DNA from: Shewanella xiamenensis
GTDB taxonomy: Bacteria > Pseudomonadota > Gammaproteobacteria > Enterobacterales > Shewanellaceae
NCBI RefSeq assembly: GCF_014647135.1
Contig: NZ_BMOP01000035.1
Coordinates: forward strand, 1 to 36,830
Direction of reading: 5' to 3'
Length of the DNA stretch: 36,830 nucleotides
Numbering within the stretch: the stretch's first letter is position 1; each line of letters begins with the position of its first letter. Below the pieces are notes generated by a model, which searched no databases, was not told the DNA's origin, and saw only the letters and a list, made by a program, of their open reading frames with translations. Both the position numbers and the translations under genes were made by a program. This document shows, piece by piece, positions 24,725-32,986 of this stretch.

Positions 24725-25114
24725 CTTAAATTCTCATCTCTGGGCGGACTCTAACAAAGGGCGCGTATGTTATATCAATACTAGGGATATTTGAATCGCC
24801 CTCTCAACCGTTAGAGACTAATTCTCCACACAGCAGATTACAAATTGAACAGTGAAGAAAATTCTCTGTTGCAGCTCGAGGTTTTGTCATGCTTCTGTCA
24901 TATCGAGGGACCTACACTGCTTTCGAGTCTCTGATGATTTGGTTGGCATTCATTGAGAATGGTGCCAATATTAGTGTAAGCCGCTATCTATCTTTATACG
25001 GTAGAGGCTTGAACTTAAAGATCATTCTTAACCTAACGCCAATCAGCAAAGGAGCCATATCCACTCACTGGGAACGAGATATAACATAAAATAATCGAGC
25101 ACTCTGGAGGCGCC
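24725..25114. promoter_or_regulatory. 390 bp divergent region, rapA/phoH
   Basis: The region contains the Pho box and -10 of the phoH-like gene (listed separately) and a predicted leader of about 190 bases. A 66-codon frame (24889-25089) begins inside the Pho box, so it could be translated only from an internal ATG at 24934, for which no ribosome site is seen. The rapA-proximal part shows no distinct motif. Confidence 0.5.
24884..24918 (+). promoter_or_regulatory. Pho box and -10 of the PhoH-like gene
   Basis: TTGTCAT-GCTT-CTGTCAT (24884-24901) is two seven-base direct repeats with a four-base gap, the exact architecture of a PhoB site. TACACT at 24913-24918, 11 bases downstream, is a suitable -10 for PhoB-activated transcription, where the Pho box replaces the -35. 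The predicted start point is near 24925. Confidence 0.75.
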
Positions 25115-26509
25115 ATGGAACAAGACGACAGAAAGTTGTTTGTACTGGATACCAATGTGTTACTACATGAACCTTTGGCGATCTATTCGTTTAAAGAGCA
25201 CGATGTAGTCATTCCGATGACTGTGCTAGAAGAGCTAGACCAGATTAAAGATCGAAAGAGTGATGTGAGTCGCGATGCGAGAGTTGCCATTAGGGCATTG
25301 GAAGATACCCTCGGCGGCGATACAACACCTGAACAAATTATTAATGGCGTCCCTTTGCCAAGTCGAGAAGGGCATGCCGATGCAATAGGCTCACTTTCTA
25401 TTTTCCCTGACCATCTTGTCGATTTTACCTTAGGTGCCCTGCCGGGGGATGGCAACGATAACCGCATTATCAATACCGCACTACATCTACAAAATCTTCA
25501 CCATCCACGTACTGTGGTACTCGTCACTAAAGATATCAATATGCGTCTTAAGGCCAAGGGCGCGGGTATTCAATTGGTTGAGGATTATCGAACCGACCAG
25601 CTGATCGACGATATTCGTTTCCTCAGCAAGGGCTTTTATCAGTTCGAAGGTAATTTTTGGGAGCATTTAAACAAAGTGTCCACCGAGCGCCACGGTCGGC
25701 ATACGATTCATGAAGTCCCGCTGAAAGATTTAGACAACGAACCTTTCTACATTAACCAGTATCTGATTGATACCGAATCTGATTTTTGTGGCCGCGTCAC
25801 CGAGCGTAGCGATACCCATCTGCATATTTTAGATCTGGGCCGCGAGCGCTTAAAAAACCTCGAGGCGTGGGGCGTTAAACCTAAGAATGTTTATCAAGGC
25901 ATGGCGCTGCAAGCCTTGCTCGATCCCGATATCGATCTGGTGATCTTAACGGGACCCGCAGGTTGCGGTAAAACCTTATTAGCAATGGCGGCTGCGCTTG
26001 AGCTGGTGGTTGAGCGTAATCGCTACGATAAGGTGATTGTGACTCGTAATACGCCAGAAATTGCCGAGTCCATCGGTTTTTTACCCGGCACCGAAGAAGA
26101 AAAGATGATGCCATGGCTCGCGGCCATTACCGATACCTTAGAAGTGCTGCATAAGAATGATGTCAATCCGACCGGCAGTTTGAACTACATCATGGAGAAG
26201 GCGAATATCCAATTTAAGTCGATCAACTTTATGCGCGGCCGCTCGATCCAAAACTCCATTGTACTCTTGGATGAATGTCAAAACTTAACGGCGTCGCAGA
26301 TCAAAACCATGATCACTCGGATGGGAGAAGGTACAAAATTGATTTGTTGCGGTAACTTAGCGCAGATCGATTCGAATTATCTCACCGCAGTGACCTCGGG
26401 TTTAACCTACATAGTGGAACGTTTTAAAGACTTTGAAGGCAGTGCAAACTTATACCTGAATGGCGTGGTGCGTTCACGCTTAGCTGAATACGCTGAAGAA
26501 CATCTCTAA
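25115..26509 (+). CDS. PIN-PhoH fusion ATPase (PhoH2 type)
   Basis: 464 aa. An N-terminal PIN ribonuclease domain (about 8-150) has D12 in VLDTNVLLHE, acidic residues in VLEELDQIKDR, and further Asp in GDGNDNRI and VTKDINMRLKAKG. The C-terminal PhoH ATPase domain (about 250-460) has Walker A GPAGCGKT (280-287), VTRNTPEIAESIGFLPGT, and Walker B VLLDECQN. The family acts as ATP-dependent RNA helicase and ribonuclease. GGAGG is seven bases before the ATG. It is single, preceded by a Pho box, so induction by phosphate starvation is likely, and followed by a hairpin terminator. Confidence 0.93.
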   Translation: MEQDDRKLFVLDTNVLLHEPLAIYSFKEHDVVIPMTVLEELDQIKDRKSDVSRDARVAIRALEDTLGGDTTPEQIINGVPLPSREGHADAIGSLSIFPDHLVDFTLGALPGDGNDNRIINTALHLQNLHHPRTVVLVTKDINMRLKAKGAGIQLVEDYRTDQLIDDIRFLSKGFYQFEGNFWEHLNKVSTERHGRHTIHEVPLKDLDNEPFYINQYLIDTESDFCGRVTERSDTHLHILDLGRERLKNLEAWGVKPKNVYQGMALQALLDPDIDLVILTGPAGCGKTLLAMAAALELVVERNRYDKVIVTRNTPEIAESIGFLPGTEEEKMMPWLAAITDTLEVLHKNDVNPTGSLNYIMEKANIQFKSINFMRGRSIQNSIVLLDECQNLTASQIKTMITRMGEGTKLICCGNLAQIDSNYLTAVTSGLTYIVERFKDFEGSANLYLNGVVRSRLAEYAEEHL

Positions 26510-26529
26510 CCATTAACTAAATTGTTACA

Positions 26530-26559
26530 AAAGGTCTCACTTGTGGGACCTTTATTTTT
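26530..26559 (+). terminator. terminator of the PhoH-like gene
   Basis: AAAGGTCTCAC, TT, GTGGGACCTTT: an 11 bp stem with one G-U pair, followed by TATTTTTA. Confidence 0.85.
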
Positions 26560-26668
26560 AGCCATTTCTATGATTTTTCAGTTAGCTAATCATAGACTTT
26601 GCCAGTCTTAGTATGGCAATTATTTGATGTGACTCGGGGTTTCTTCCTGCTAATATAAGGACCCATAA

Positions 26669-26701
26669 ATGAACTCCGTAACTTTTGCCACCGATGGCTA
26701 A
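26669..26701 (+). CDS. possible 10-codon leader peptide
   Basis: MNSVTFATDG and a stop, with AAGGA about nine bases before the ATG, ending 27 bases before the hybrid-kinase start. The ribosome site is better than that of many real genes here. There is no attenuator hairpin in view, so it may be coincidence. Confidence 0.2.
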   Translation: MNSVTFATDG

Positions 26702-26728
26702 ATCAAGTGCTGTAATCAAGGGTAGTGG

Positions 26729-29700
26729 ATGAAATCGAGTGAGCCGGATCTCCAGCTAAAATCGCCGATCCAAAAGAATTATAACCGTGCCGTTTTTTAT
26801 ACTTATATCGGTGTAATTGTCCTGTCGTTGCTGACGGCGTGGATGTTTTTCGATCGCCAGAAAAGCCAGCAGATGGATCAGCGTGAAGAGCAGGTTGAAC
26901 GCCATGTATTGCAAATTGACTTACTACTGGAGTCGAGCATCCGTGCGGTGAAGAGCTTGCGGGATGTGGCTGTGGATCACCTACGTTTAGGTGAGTTAGT
27001 GCGTAAGGATCGCTTACCGCAGTACGGCAAATTTAACGAAAGTGGTCAGTATTTTACCTTAGAGCCTAATTACGCCAAAGGTGGCAAGCCATTCACTAAT
27101 ATGGGGCGGATCACGGGCGCGGGTTCCCTCGATGGTCGCAGTGATAAGTTCTACCAAGAGCTGGAAATGCTGTTCGAGTTATCGCTGTCTTTCCCTGTGG
27201 CCAAAGAAGCCGCACCCAAAGCCTCGGCAATTTATTATCTATCGCGCCAGCGGATGATGTCCTACTTCCCTTGGACCAATGATGATCAACGTTTTAGAGA
27301 CGAGTTGCTCAATAAAAAACAATTCCAATACGCGACGCCAGCGATGAACCCGCAACGCAGCGTGTTTTGGAGTGAGGCCTACGTCGACTCCACAGGTAAA
27401 GGCTTATTGACCACCTTAGGTGTGCCCGTTTATCTCGACGATGAGTTTATGGGTTCGATAAACCTCGATATGACCTTAGCCTCATTGGCGCGGCAAATTC
27501 GGGTGTACTTCAAAATGCCGGGGACGGTGATCCTGCTCGATCAGCAGAATAATATTTTATCCCACAGTGATTTTGATGGCTCTGATATCAATCGGGTGTA
27601 TCACATCAGCCAGCGCATTCCTTCTGAGCTGCATTCGTTGCCTGAGTCTGAATTATTCGACGCCCACGAAGGCATTATTCGTAACGGTTACTATATCCAC
27701 TCGGTTGCGCTGCATAATGCGCCTTGGCGCTTGTTATATCTGCAAAATGAAGACGACCTGTTCCAAGATTCGGTCGAAAAACTGCAACTGACCTTTATCC
27801 TTGTGGTCATCGCTCTGTCGGTGCTGGTGACCATAGTACACTGGCAAACGCGCCGCTCTTTTGTGAGCCCTGCATCGCGGCTGTTATCCCACTTAGAGGG
27901 CTGCTCCCAAGAACCGCGTAAACCGCCGGAAAAAATCACCCCTGGTTGGGAGCCTTGGTTCCTATTGGTCAGCCGCATTTTTGAGGAAAACAAGCAATAC
28001 ACTCACCATCTGGCCGAGCAAAATAAACGACTCGATAAACTGGTCGCGCGTCGTACTGAGCGGTTAAAAGATGCTACCGAGCGCCGCGAACGTGAATATG
28101 CGTTATTGCGGTCCTTACTCGACTCCATCCCAGAAGCCATTGTCTTTAAAGATAAAGAGGGCAATTACCTCGGCTGTAACAAGGCCGCCGAGCGGATGTT
28201 GGGTTACACCGAAAGCGAGATGATCGGTCTGTCGTCGGAGGATTTAACCTCGCCAGAGATGGGCATTCGTATTCGTGCCGAGGATGAGCAGATCCTAAAA
28301 GATCGCACGCCGCTGCGTTATCAAGAGAAGGTCGAGTTAGCGGGTAAACCTGTGTTGCTCGACACCCTGAAACTGCCTTTCTATAACCGTCGTGGTGAGC
28401 TGCAAGGCTTAATTGCCGTGTGGCGCGATGTGACGCGTGAGTACGAGTCCGCCGAACAGTTACGTCTGTCGGAAGAGCGTTACCACTTAGCGATGGATGC
28501 GGTAGAGGACGGTCTATGGGACTGGTATTTGGATTCGGAGCATATTATTTGCAACCCATCCTATTATTCGATGCTGGGGTATAAACCCAATGAATTCCCT
28601 GCGTTATTGTCGGCGATTGATCAACTGACGCATCCCGACGATAGAATTCGCGTCGAAGAATATCGTAATCAGTATCTGCAAAACCCGGTCGATGCTTATG
28701 AAATCGAGTTTCGGATTTTAGGTAAAAATGGCAGTTATCACTGGGTGCTTTCCCGTGGACGGGTAGTGGAATTTACCGCCGATGGTCAGCCTAAGCGTAT
28801 GGTCGGTACCCATAAGGACATCACGCGCCATAAGAGTAACGAAGTGGCGCTGTTGGAGGCGAAGCAGGATGCGGAATTGGCCAACCTGTATAAGAGTGAA
28901 TTTTTGGCGAATATGAGCCATGAAATCCGCACGCCAATGAACGCTATTATCGGTATGTTGCAGTTGGCGCAGCGCACCTCGCTGACGGCGCAGCAGAAGG
29001 ATTACCTCGAAAAAGCCGGTTTCTCGGCGCAGTCGTTACTGCGGATTATTAACGATATTCTCGACTTCTCTAAGATTGAGGCGGGTAAGTTAGAGTTGGA
29101 GCGGGTGCCATTTCCGCTGGATAAAGTGCTCGATCATGCCCTCGATCTCAACGCGCTTAAGGCGCAGGAACAAGGCGTTGAATTATTGCTGTATGCGCCA
29201 GTGACGGCAGGGCTCATTCTTAAGGGCGATCCACTGCGTCTAGGCCAAGTGCTGATCAATTTGTTGTCGAACGCGGTGAAGTTTACCCAATCCGGCGAGA
29301 TTGAATTGGGATGTGAAGATGTCGGCGAGCGCGATCACCGGATTACCTTAAAATTCTGGGTGCGGGATACCGGTATTGGGATCAGTAAAGATCAGCAGGA
29401 AAAGTTATTCGATGCCTTTGCCCAAGCCGATGGTTCGACGACCCGTAAATACGGCGGCACAGGCTTAGGTTTATCGATCAGTAAGCATTTGGTCTCCATG
29501 ATGGGTGGCAAGATGCAAGTACAGAGTGAGTTAGGCGTTGGCAGTACCTTTAGTTTTACCATCAGCTTTGAGATTGCCGAAGAGGCCAAGGTTGAGCCCT
29601 TAGTTGTGCCTGAAAAACTCAATAATTTACGCACACTTGTGGTGGATGATAACCCAACGGCGCTGCAAATTTACTCAGCGTTGATGCGCGATTTCCACTT

Positions 29701-30439
29701 CGAGGTGGATACGGCCGCGAGCGGCGCCGAGGCGCTGTATAAGTTGTCGCGAGATCCTATCGATTTATTGTTGCTCGATTGGATGATGCCAGAAATGGAT
29801 GGCAGTGATGTGATTAGCGCCATCGATACCATGGTGGCCGAAGGTCGGATCGCGAAACGGCCAATCATTATTATGATGACGGCCTATGCGGCTGAACCTT
29901 TGCAACTTGAAGTCGATAGTGCCAATGTGTTTGCTGTGTTGCAAAAGCCCTTTAAGGCCTCGAGCCTGTTCGATGAGATTATTGCCGCCTTTGCCGACGA
30001 GCCAAGGCTCAATGTCGCACAGCCTATTGCTGAAGTGGCTGTCGAAGAAGGTGAGCACACAGGTTTAGTGCTCTTGGTTGAAGATAACTTTATCAACCAA
30101 CAGGTTGCGACAGAGCTGTTAAAGAGTGCGGGTTACGAAGTCGTCGTCGCAGGAAATGGCCAAATTGCGTTGGATATTATCGACTCGCGCCCCTTCGATG
30201 CGGTATTAATGGATATTCAAATGCCAGTAATGGATGGTTTAACGGCGGCGCGGGCACTGCGTGAACGTTACAGCGCTGATGCCTTACCGATTATCGCCAT
30301 GACAGCCCATGCGATGTCTGGTGATCGGGAAAAGAGTCTCGCCGCAGGGATGAATGCCCATATTACTAAGCCTATCGTGCTATCCGAATTATTTGAAACC
30401 TTAACCCATTGGATTAAGCACAAACATAATCACCATTAA
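26729..30439 (+). CDS. hybrid sensor histidine kinase: dCache-PAS-PAS-HisKA-HATPase-REC-REC
   Basis: This 1236 aa inner-membrane protein has a membrane helix at about 22-42, a periplasmic dCache-like sensor (45-345, with FWSEAYVDSTGKGLLTTLGVPVY) and a second helix at about 350-370. Then come a coiled linker, two PAS domains (about 455-570 and 580-705), and HisKA with phospho-acceptor H731 in NMSHEIRTPMN. HATPase motifs are NLLSNAVKF, DTGIGI and GGTGLGL. Two receivers follow: D1017 in LLDWMMPEMDG and D1162 in LMDIQMPVMDG. No Hpt domain, so an external Hpt or intramolecular relay is needed. It is single; a GGGT lies before the ATG. Small-molecule sensing, amino acids or similar, is suggested by the Cache fold. 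Confidence 0.93.
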   Translation: MKSSEPDLQLKSPIQKNYNRAVFYTYIGVIVLSLLTAWMFFDRQKSQQMDQREEQVERHVLQIDLLLESSIRAVKSLRDVAVDHLRLGELVRKDRLPQYGKFNESGQYFTLEPNYAKGGKPFTNMGRITGAGSLDGRSDKFYQELEMLFELSLSFPVAKEAAPKASAIYYLSRQRMMSYFPWTNDDQRFRDELLNKKQFQYATPAMNPQRSVFWSEAYVDSTGKGLLTTLGVPVYLDDEFMGSINLDMTLASLARQIRVYFKMPGTVILLDQQNNILSHSDFDGSDINRVYHISQRIPSELHSLPESELFDAHEGIIRNGYYIHSVALHNAPWRLLYLQNEDDLFQDSVEKLQLTFILVVIALSVLVTIVHWQTRRSFVSPASRLLSHLEGCSQEPRKPPEKITPGWEPWFLLVSRIFEENKQYTHHLAEQNKRLDKLVARRTERLKDATERREREYALLRSLLDSIPEAIVFKDKEGNYLGCNKAAERMLGYTESEMIGLSSEDLTSPEMGIRIRAEDEQILKDRTPLRYQEKVELAGKPVLLDTLKLPFYNRRGELQGLIAVWRDVTREYESAEQLRLSEERYHLAMDAVEDGLWDWYLDSEHIICNPSYYSMLGYKPNEFPALLSAIDQLTHPDDRIRVEEYRNQYLQNPVDAYEIEFRILGKNGSYHWVLSRGRVVEFTADGQPKRMVGTHKDITRHKSNEVALLEAKQDAELANLYKSEFLANMSHEIRTPMNAIIGMLQLAQRTSLTAQQKDYLEKAGFSAQSLLRIINDILDFSKIEAGKLELERVPFPLDKVLDHALDLNALKAQEQGVELLLYAPVTAGLILKGDPLRLGQVLINLLSNAVKFTQSGEIELGCEDVGERDHRITLKFWVRDTGIGISKDQQEKLFDAFAQADGSTTRKYGGTGLGLSISKHLVSMMGGKMQVQSELGVGSTFSFTISFEIAEEAKVEPLVVPEKLNNLRTLVVDDNPTALQIYSALMRDFHFEVDTAASGAEALYKLSRDPIDLLLLDWMMPEMDGSDVISAIDTMVAEGRIAKRPIIIMMTAYAAEPLQLEVDSANVFAVLQKPFKASSLFDEIIAAFADEPRLNVAQPIAEVAVEEGEHTGLVLLVEDNFINQQVATELLKSAGYEVVVAGNGQIALDIIDSRPFDAVLMDIQMPVMDGLTAARALRERYSADALPIIAMTAHAMSGDREKSLAAGMNAHITKPIVLSELFETLTHWIKHKHNHH

Positions 30440-30450
30440 TTGTTCGCCCG

Positions 30451-30470
30451 GGGCCAGTGATGGCCCCGCG
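30451..30470 (+). terminator. short GC hairpin after the hybrid kinase
   Basis: CGGGGCCA, loop GTGA, TGGCCCCG: a perfect eight-base stem 11 bases after the stop. No U tract follows, so termination may be partial and the downstream protease gene, 80 bases after the kinase stop, may be co-transcribed. Confidence 0.5.
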
Positions 30471-30519
30471 TGGTTAGTTTCATAGCGTGACCACGTAGAC
30501 AGCCAGTTCAGGAGGAAAG

Positions 30520-32922
30520 ATGAAACCCCATAGCCTAGCCCTCGCCATCCTGCTCTTAGGTTTGCCAGCCCTTAGCGTTGCCGCTACTCTGCCGAGCACT
30601 AAAATTGTTAAACAAAGCCAAGTAGCCAAGGGATTTCTCAATTTTTACTATGAACCGAGCGAAGGGGAGTTATACCTTGAGGTGAGTCGCCTCAATCAGC
30701 CCTTTCTCTTGGTGACTAGCTTACCTGAAGGGGTTGGCTCTAACGATATCGGCTTAGATCGTGGCCAGTTAGGTCAAACCCGCATGGTGCAGTTTGAACG
30801 TCAAGGTCCCTACATCCAGCTTAAGCAACTGAACACCCAGTATCGCGCCAATACCCAAGATGCCGCCGAAAAACGAGCAGTAGAGGAAGCCTTTGCCGAT
30901 TCGGTATTGTGGCAGGGAAAATTGCTCGAAGGTAAGCCGGATATGGTGGCGATCAGTGAGCTAGTGCTTAATGATCTGCACGGTGTCTCACATGTGCTGC
31001 AACAGACGGGACAGGGCAATTATCATCTCGATTTAACCCGCTCGGCGATTTTGCCCGCAGGAGTTAAATCCTTTGAAAACAATAGCGATGTAGATGTGCA
31101 ATTGACCTTTAAGGGCGATGTTGCTGGCGAGCAAGTCGCTAAGGTCACGCCCGATGGCACCTTTATGTCAGTGCGGATGCGTTATTCTTTTGTTGAATTG
31201 CCAGGCGAAGGCTATCAAGTTCGCGCCTATCATCCGATGAGCGGCTATCTATCCGATGAGTACCGCGACTATGCGACGGATTTTTCTGAGCCTCTGGTGC
31301 AGCGGTTTATTTTGCGCCACCGCCTGCAAAAGGTGAACCCAGGCCCTGCGCCTAGTGAGGTGGTTAAACCTATCACCTATTACCTCGACCCAGGTGTGCC
31401 TGAGCCTATTCGCTCGGCACTGCTCGATGGCGCACGCTGGTGGGAAACGGCCTTCACCCAAGCGGGGTTTATCAACGGTTTTAAGGTTGAACTGTTGCCG
31501 CCCGATGCCGATCCGCAGGATATCCGTTATAACATGATCCAGTGGGTCCACCGTGCGACGCGAGGCTGGTCCTATGGCGCAGCGCTCACCGATCCGCGTA
31601 CTGGCGAAATCATCAAAGGCCAAGTGACCTTAGGGAGCTTACGGGTACGCCAAGATTATTTGATTGCCAAAGGATTAACCGCAGGCTGGCAGGATAGAGC
31701 GGCGGCAGAGAAGGCCGCTAATGAGCTGGCTTTAGCGCGTATTCGGCAACTTGCTGCCCATGAGGTCGGCCATACCTTAGGGTTAGATCATAACTTTGCC
31801 GCCTCAACCAATCAGGATGCCTCTGTGATGGATTACCCCCATCCCAAGATCCAGCTGAAAGGCAATGATATTGATATTTCAGCACCTTATGGCGTTGGTG
31901 TCGGGCCGTGGGATAACTTTGCCATAGCCTACGGTTATAGCGATGAAGGCGATGTGACTGCCCAGTTGGCGCTGCAAAATCAGTTGTTGGCCGAGGTCGC
32001 GCGTAAGGGACTGCGTTACATCGGTGAAGCCGACTCTCGCCAAAAGGATGCCAGTCATGCCTATGCAAGTTTGTGGGACAGTGGTGATGATCCAATCGCT
32101 CAACTATTGGAGCTAAATCGCATTCGTGCCAAGGCGATTGAAGGTTTCAGTCGAGCGGCCTTATTGCCTAGCGAGCCGCTTGGTGAATTGGTCGATGCTT
32201 TTGTACCTATCTATCTACTCAATCGTTACCAAATCGAGGCTGTCGCAAAATTTATTGGCGGCACCGACTATCACTATTTGTCTATCGGTGAGGGCGGTCG
32301 CTGGAGCTATATTGCACCGCCATTACAATTGTCGGGTCTCGATGCGTTGTTAAGCACCTTAGATGCAGCAAGTCTAACTGTCCCACAAACATTGTTAGAC
32401 ACTTTAGTCCCTAAAGCGGGTAATTATCAGCCAACGCGGGAGTCGTTTGAATCGGGGCTTGGGGTGGCGAGCGATCCCCTTGGCATGGCAGAAGTGTCTG
32501 CTCGCCACACTGTAAGCTTACTGCTCATGCCAAAACGCTTAAATCGTGTGAGTCAAGCGGCGATGGCCGATAATGAGCAACTCTCGGTTGAGACCCTACT
32601 GAATAAGTTGTTTGCCGCGACGTTATATCAGGAAGATAAGCTTGGCTTAGTTGAAGGTGTGTGGATGCGCGTTAATGCGGTGGTGATCGATGAACTCTTG
32701 TCGACCTACCACGATCCGCAAACTGCGCCAGAGGTTAAGGCTGCGCTCTTTGAACGTGCTCAATTTGTGATAAAGCAGCTCAAAGCCAAAGCTAACCGAG
32801 CCAATGCTAAAGTGGCTGCCCACTATAACGGATTGGAGCAGGGCCTTAGTGAGGGGCTCTTGGATGCTAATAAAAAGCTTATCCCTAAGCCCTTAACTTT
32901 ACCGCCAGGCTCACCTATCTAG
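30520..32922 (+). CDS. secreted zinc metalloprotease (DUF5117/DUF4953-type zincin)
   Basis: This 800 aa protein has a signal peptide (1-21, LPALSVAATL). The zinc site is H414-E-V-G-H418-T-L-G-L-D-H424, an extended HExxHxxGxxH metzincin motif, with a Met-turn-like SVMDYPHP placing M437 at the expected distance. The N-terminal 250 residues form the beta-rich domain of the family (GFLNFYYEPSEGELYLEVSRLNQPFLLVTSLP, then NDIGLDRGQLG). The long C-terminal half is helical and ends in a basic, Ala-rich segment. GGAGGAAAG precedes the ATG. Location is periplasm or outside; the substrate is unknown. It lies 80 bases after the hybrid kinase, so co-transcription is possible. Confidence 0.88.
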   Translation: MKPHSLALAILLLGLPALSVAATLPSTKIVKQSQVAKGFLNFYYEPSEGELYLEVSRLNQPFLLVTSLPEGVGSNDIGLDRGQLGQTRMVQFERQGPYIQLKQLNTQYRANTQDAAEKRAVEEAFADSVLWQGKLLEGKPDMVAISELVLNDLHGVSHVLQQTGQGNYHLDLTRSAILPAGVKSFENNSDVDVQLTFKGDVAGEQVAKVTPDGTFMSVRMRYSFVELPGEGYQVRAYHPMSGYLSDEYRDYATDFSEPLVQRFILRHRLQKVNPGPAPSEVVKPITYYLDPGVPEPIRSALLDGARWWETAFTQAGFINGFKVELLPPDADPQDIRYNMIQWVHRATRGWSYGAALTDPRTGEIIKGQVTLGSLRVRQDYLIAKGLTAGWQDRAAAEKAANELALARIRQLAAHEVGHTLGLDHNFAASTNQDASVMDYPHPKIQLKGNDIDISAPYGVGVGPWDNFAIAYGYSDEGDVTAQLALQNQLLAEVARKGLRYIGEADSRQKDASHAYASLWDSGDDPIAQLLELNRIRAKAIEGFSRAALLPSEPLGELVDAFVPIYLLNRYQIEAVAKFIGGTDYHYLSIGEGGRWSYIAPPLQLSGLDALLSTLDAASLTVPQTLLDTLVPKAGNYQPTRESFESGLGVASDPLGMAEVSARHTVSLLLMPKRLNRVSQAAMADNEQLSVETLLNKLFAATLYQEDKLGLVEGVWMRVNAVVIDELLSTYHDPQTAPEVKAALFERAQFVIKQLKAKANRANAKVAAHYNGLEQGLSEGLLDANKKLIPKPLTLPPGSPI

Positions 32923-32943
32923 TCTAGGTTGGGCCGTCAGCAT

Positions 32944-32986
32944 AATAGGCGTTAGCGAATAGAATCGTTAAGCGCCTATTTCTTTT
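32944..32986 (+). terminator. hairpin terminator of the metalloprotease gene
   Basis: AATAGGCG (32944-32951) pairs with CGCCTATT (32973-32980) and is followed by TCTTTT. The right arm overlaps the last codons of the convergent kinase gene, so the two genes are tightly packed. Confidence 0.65.
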
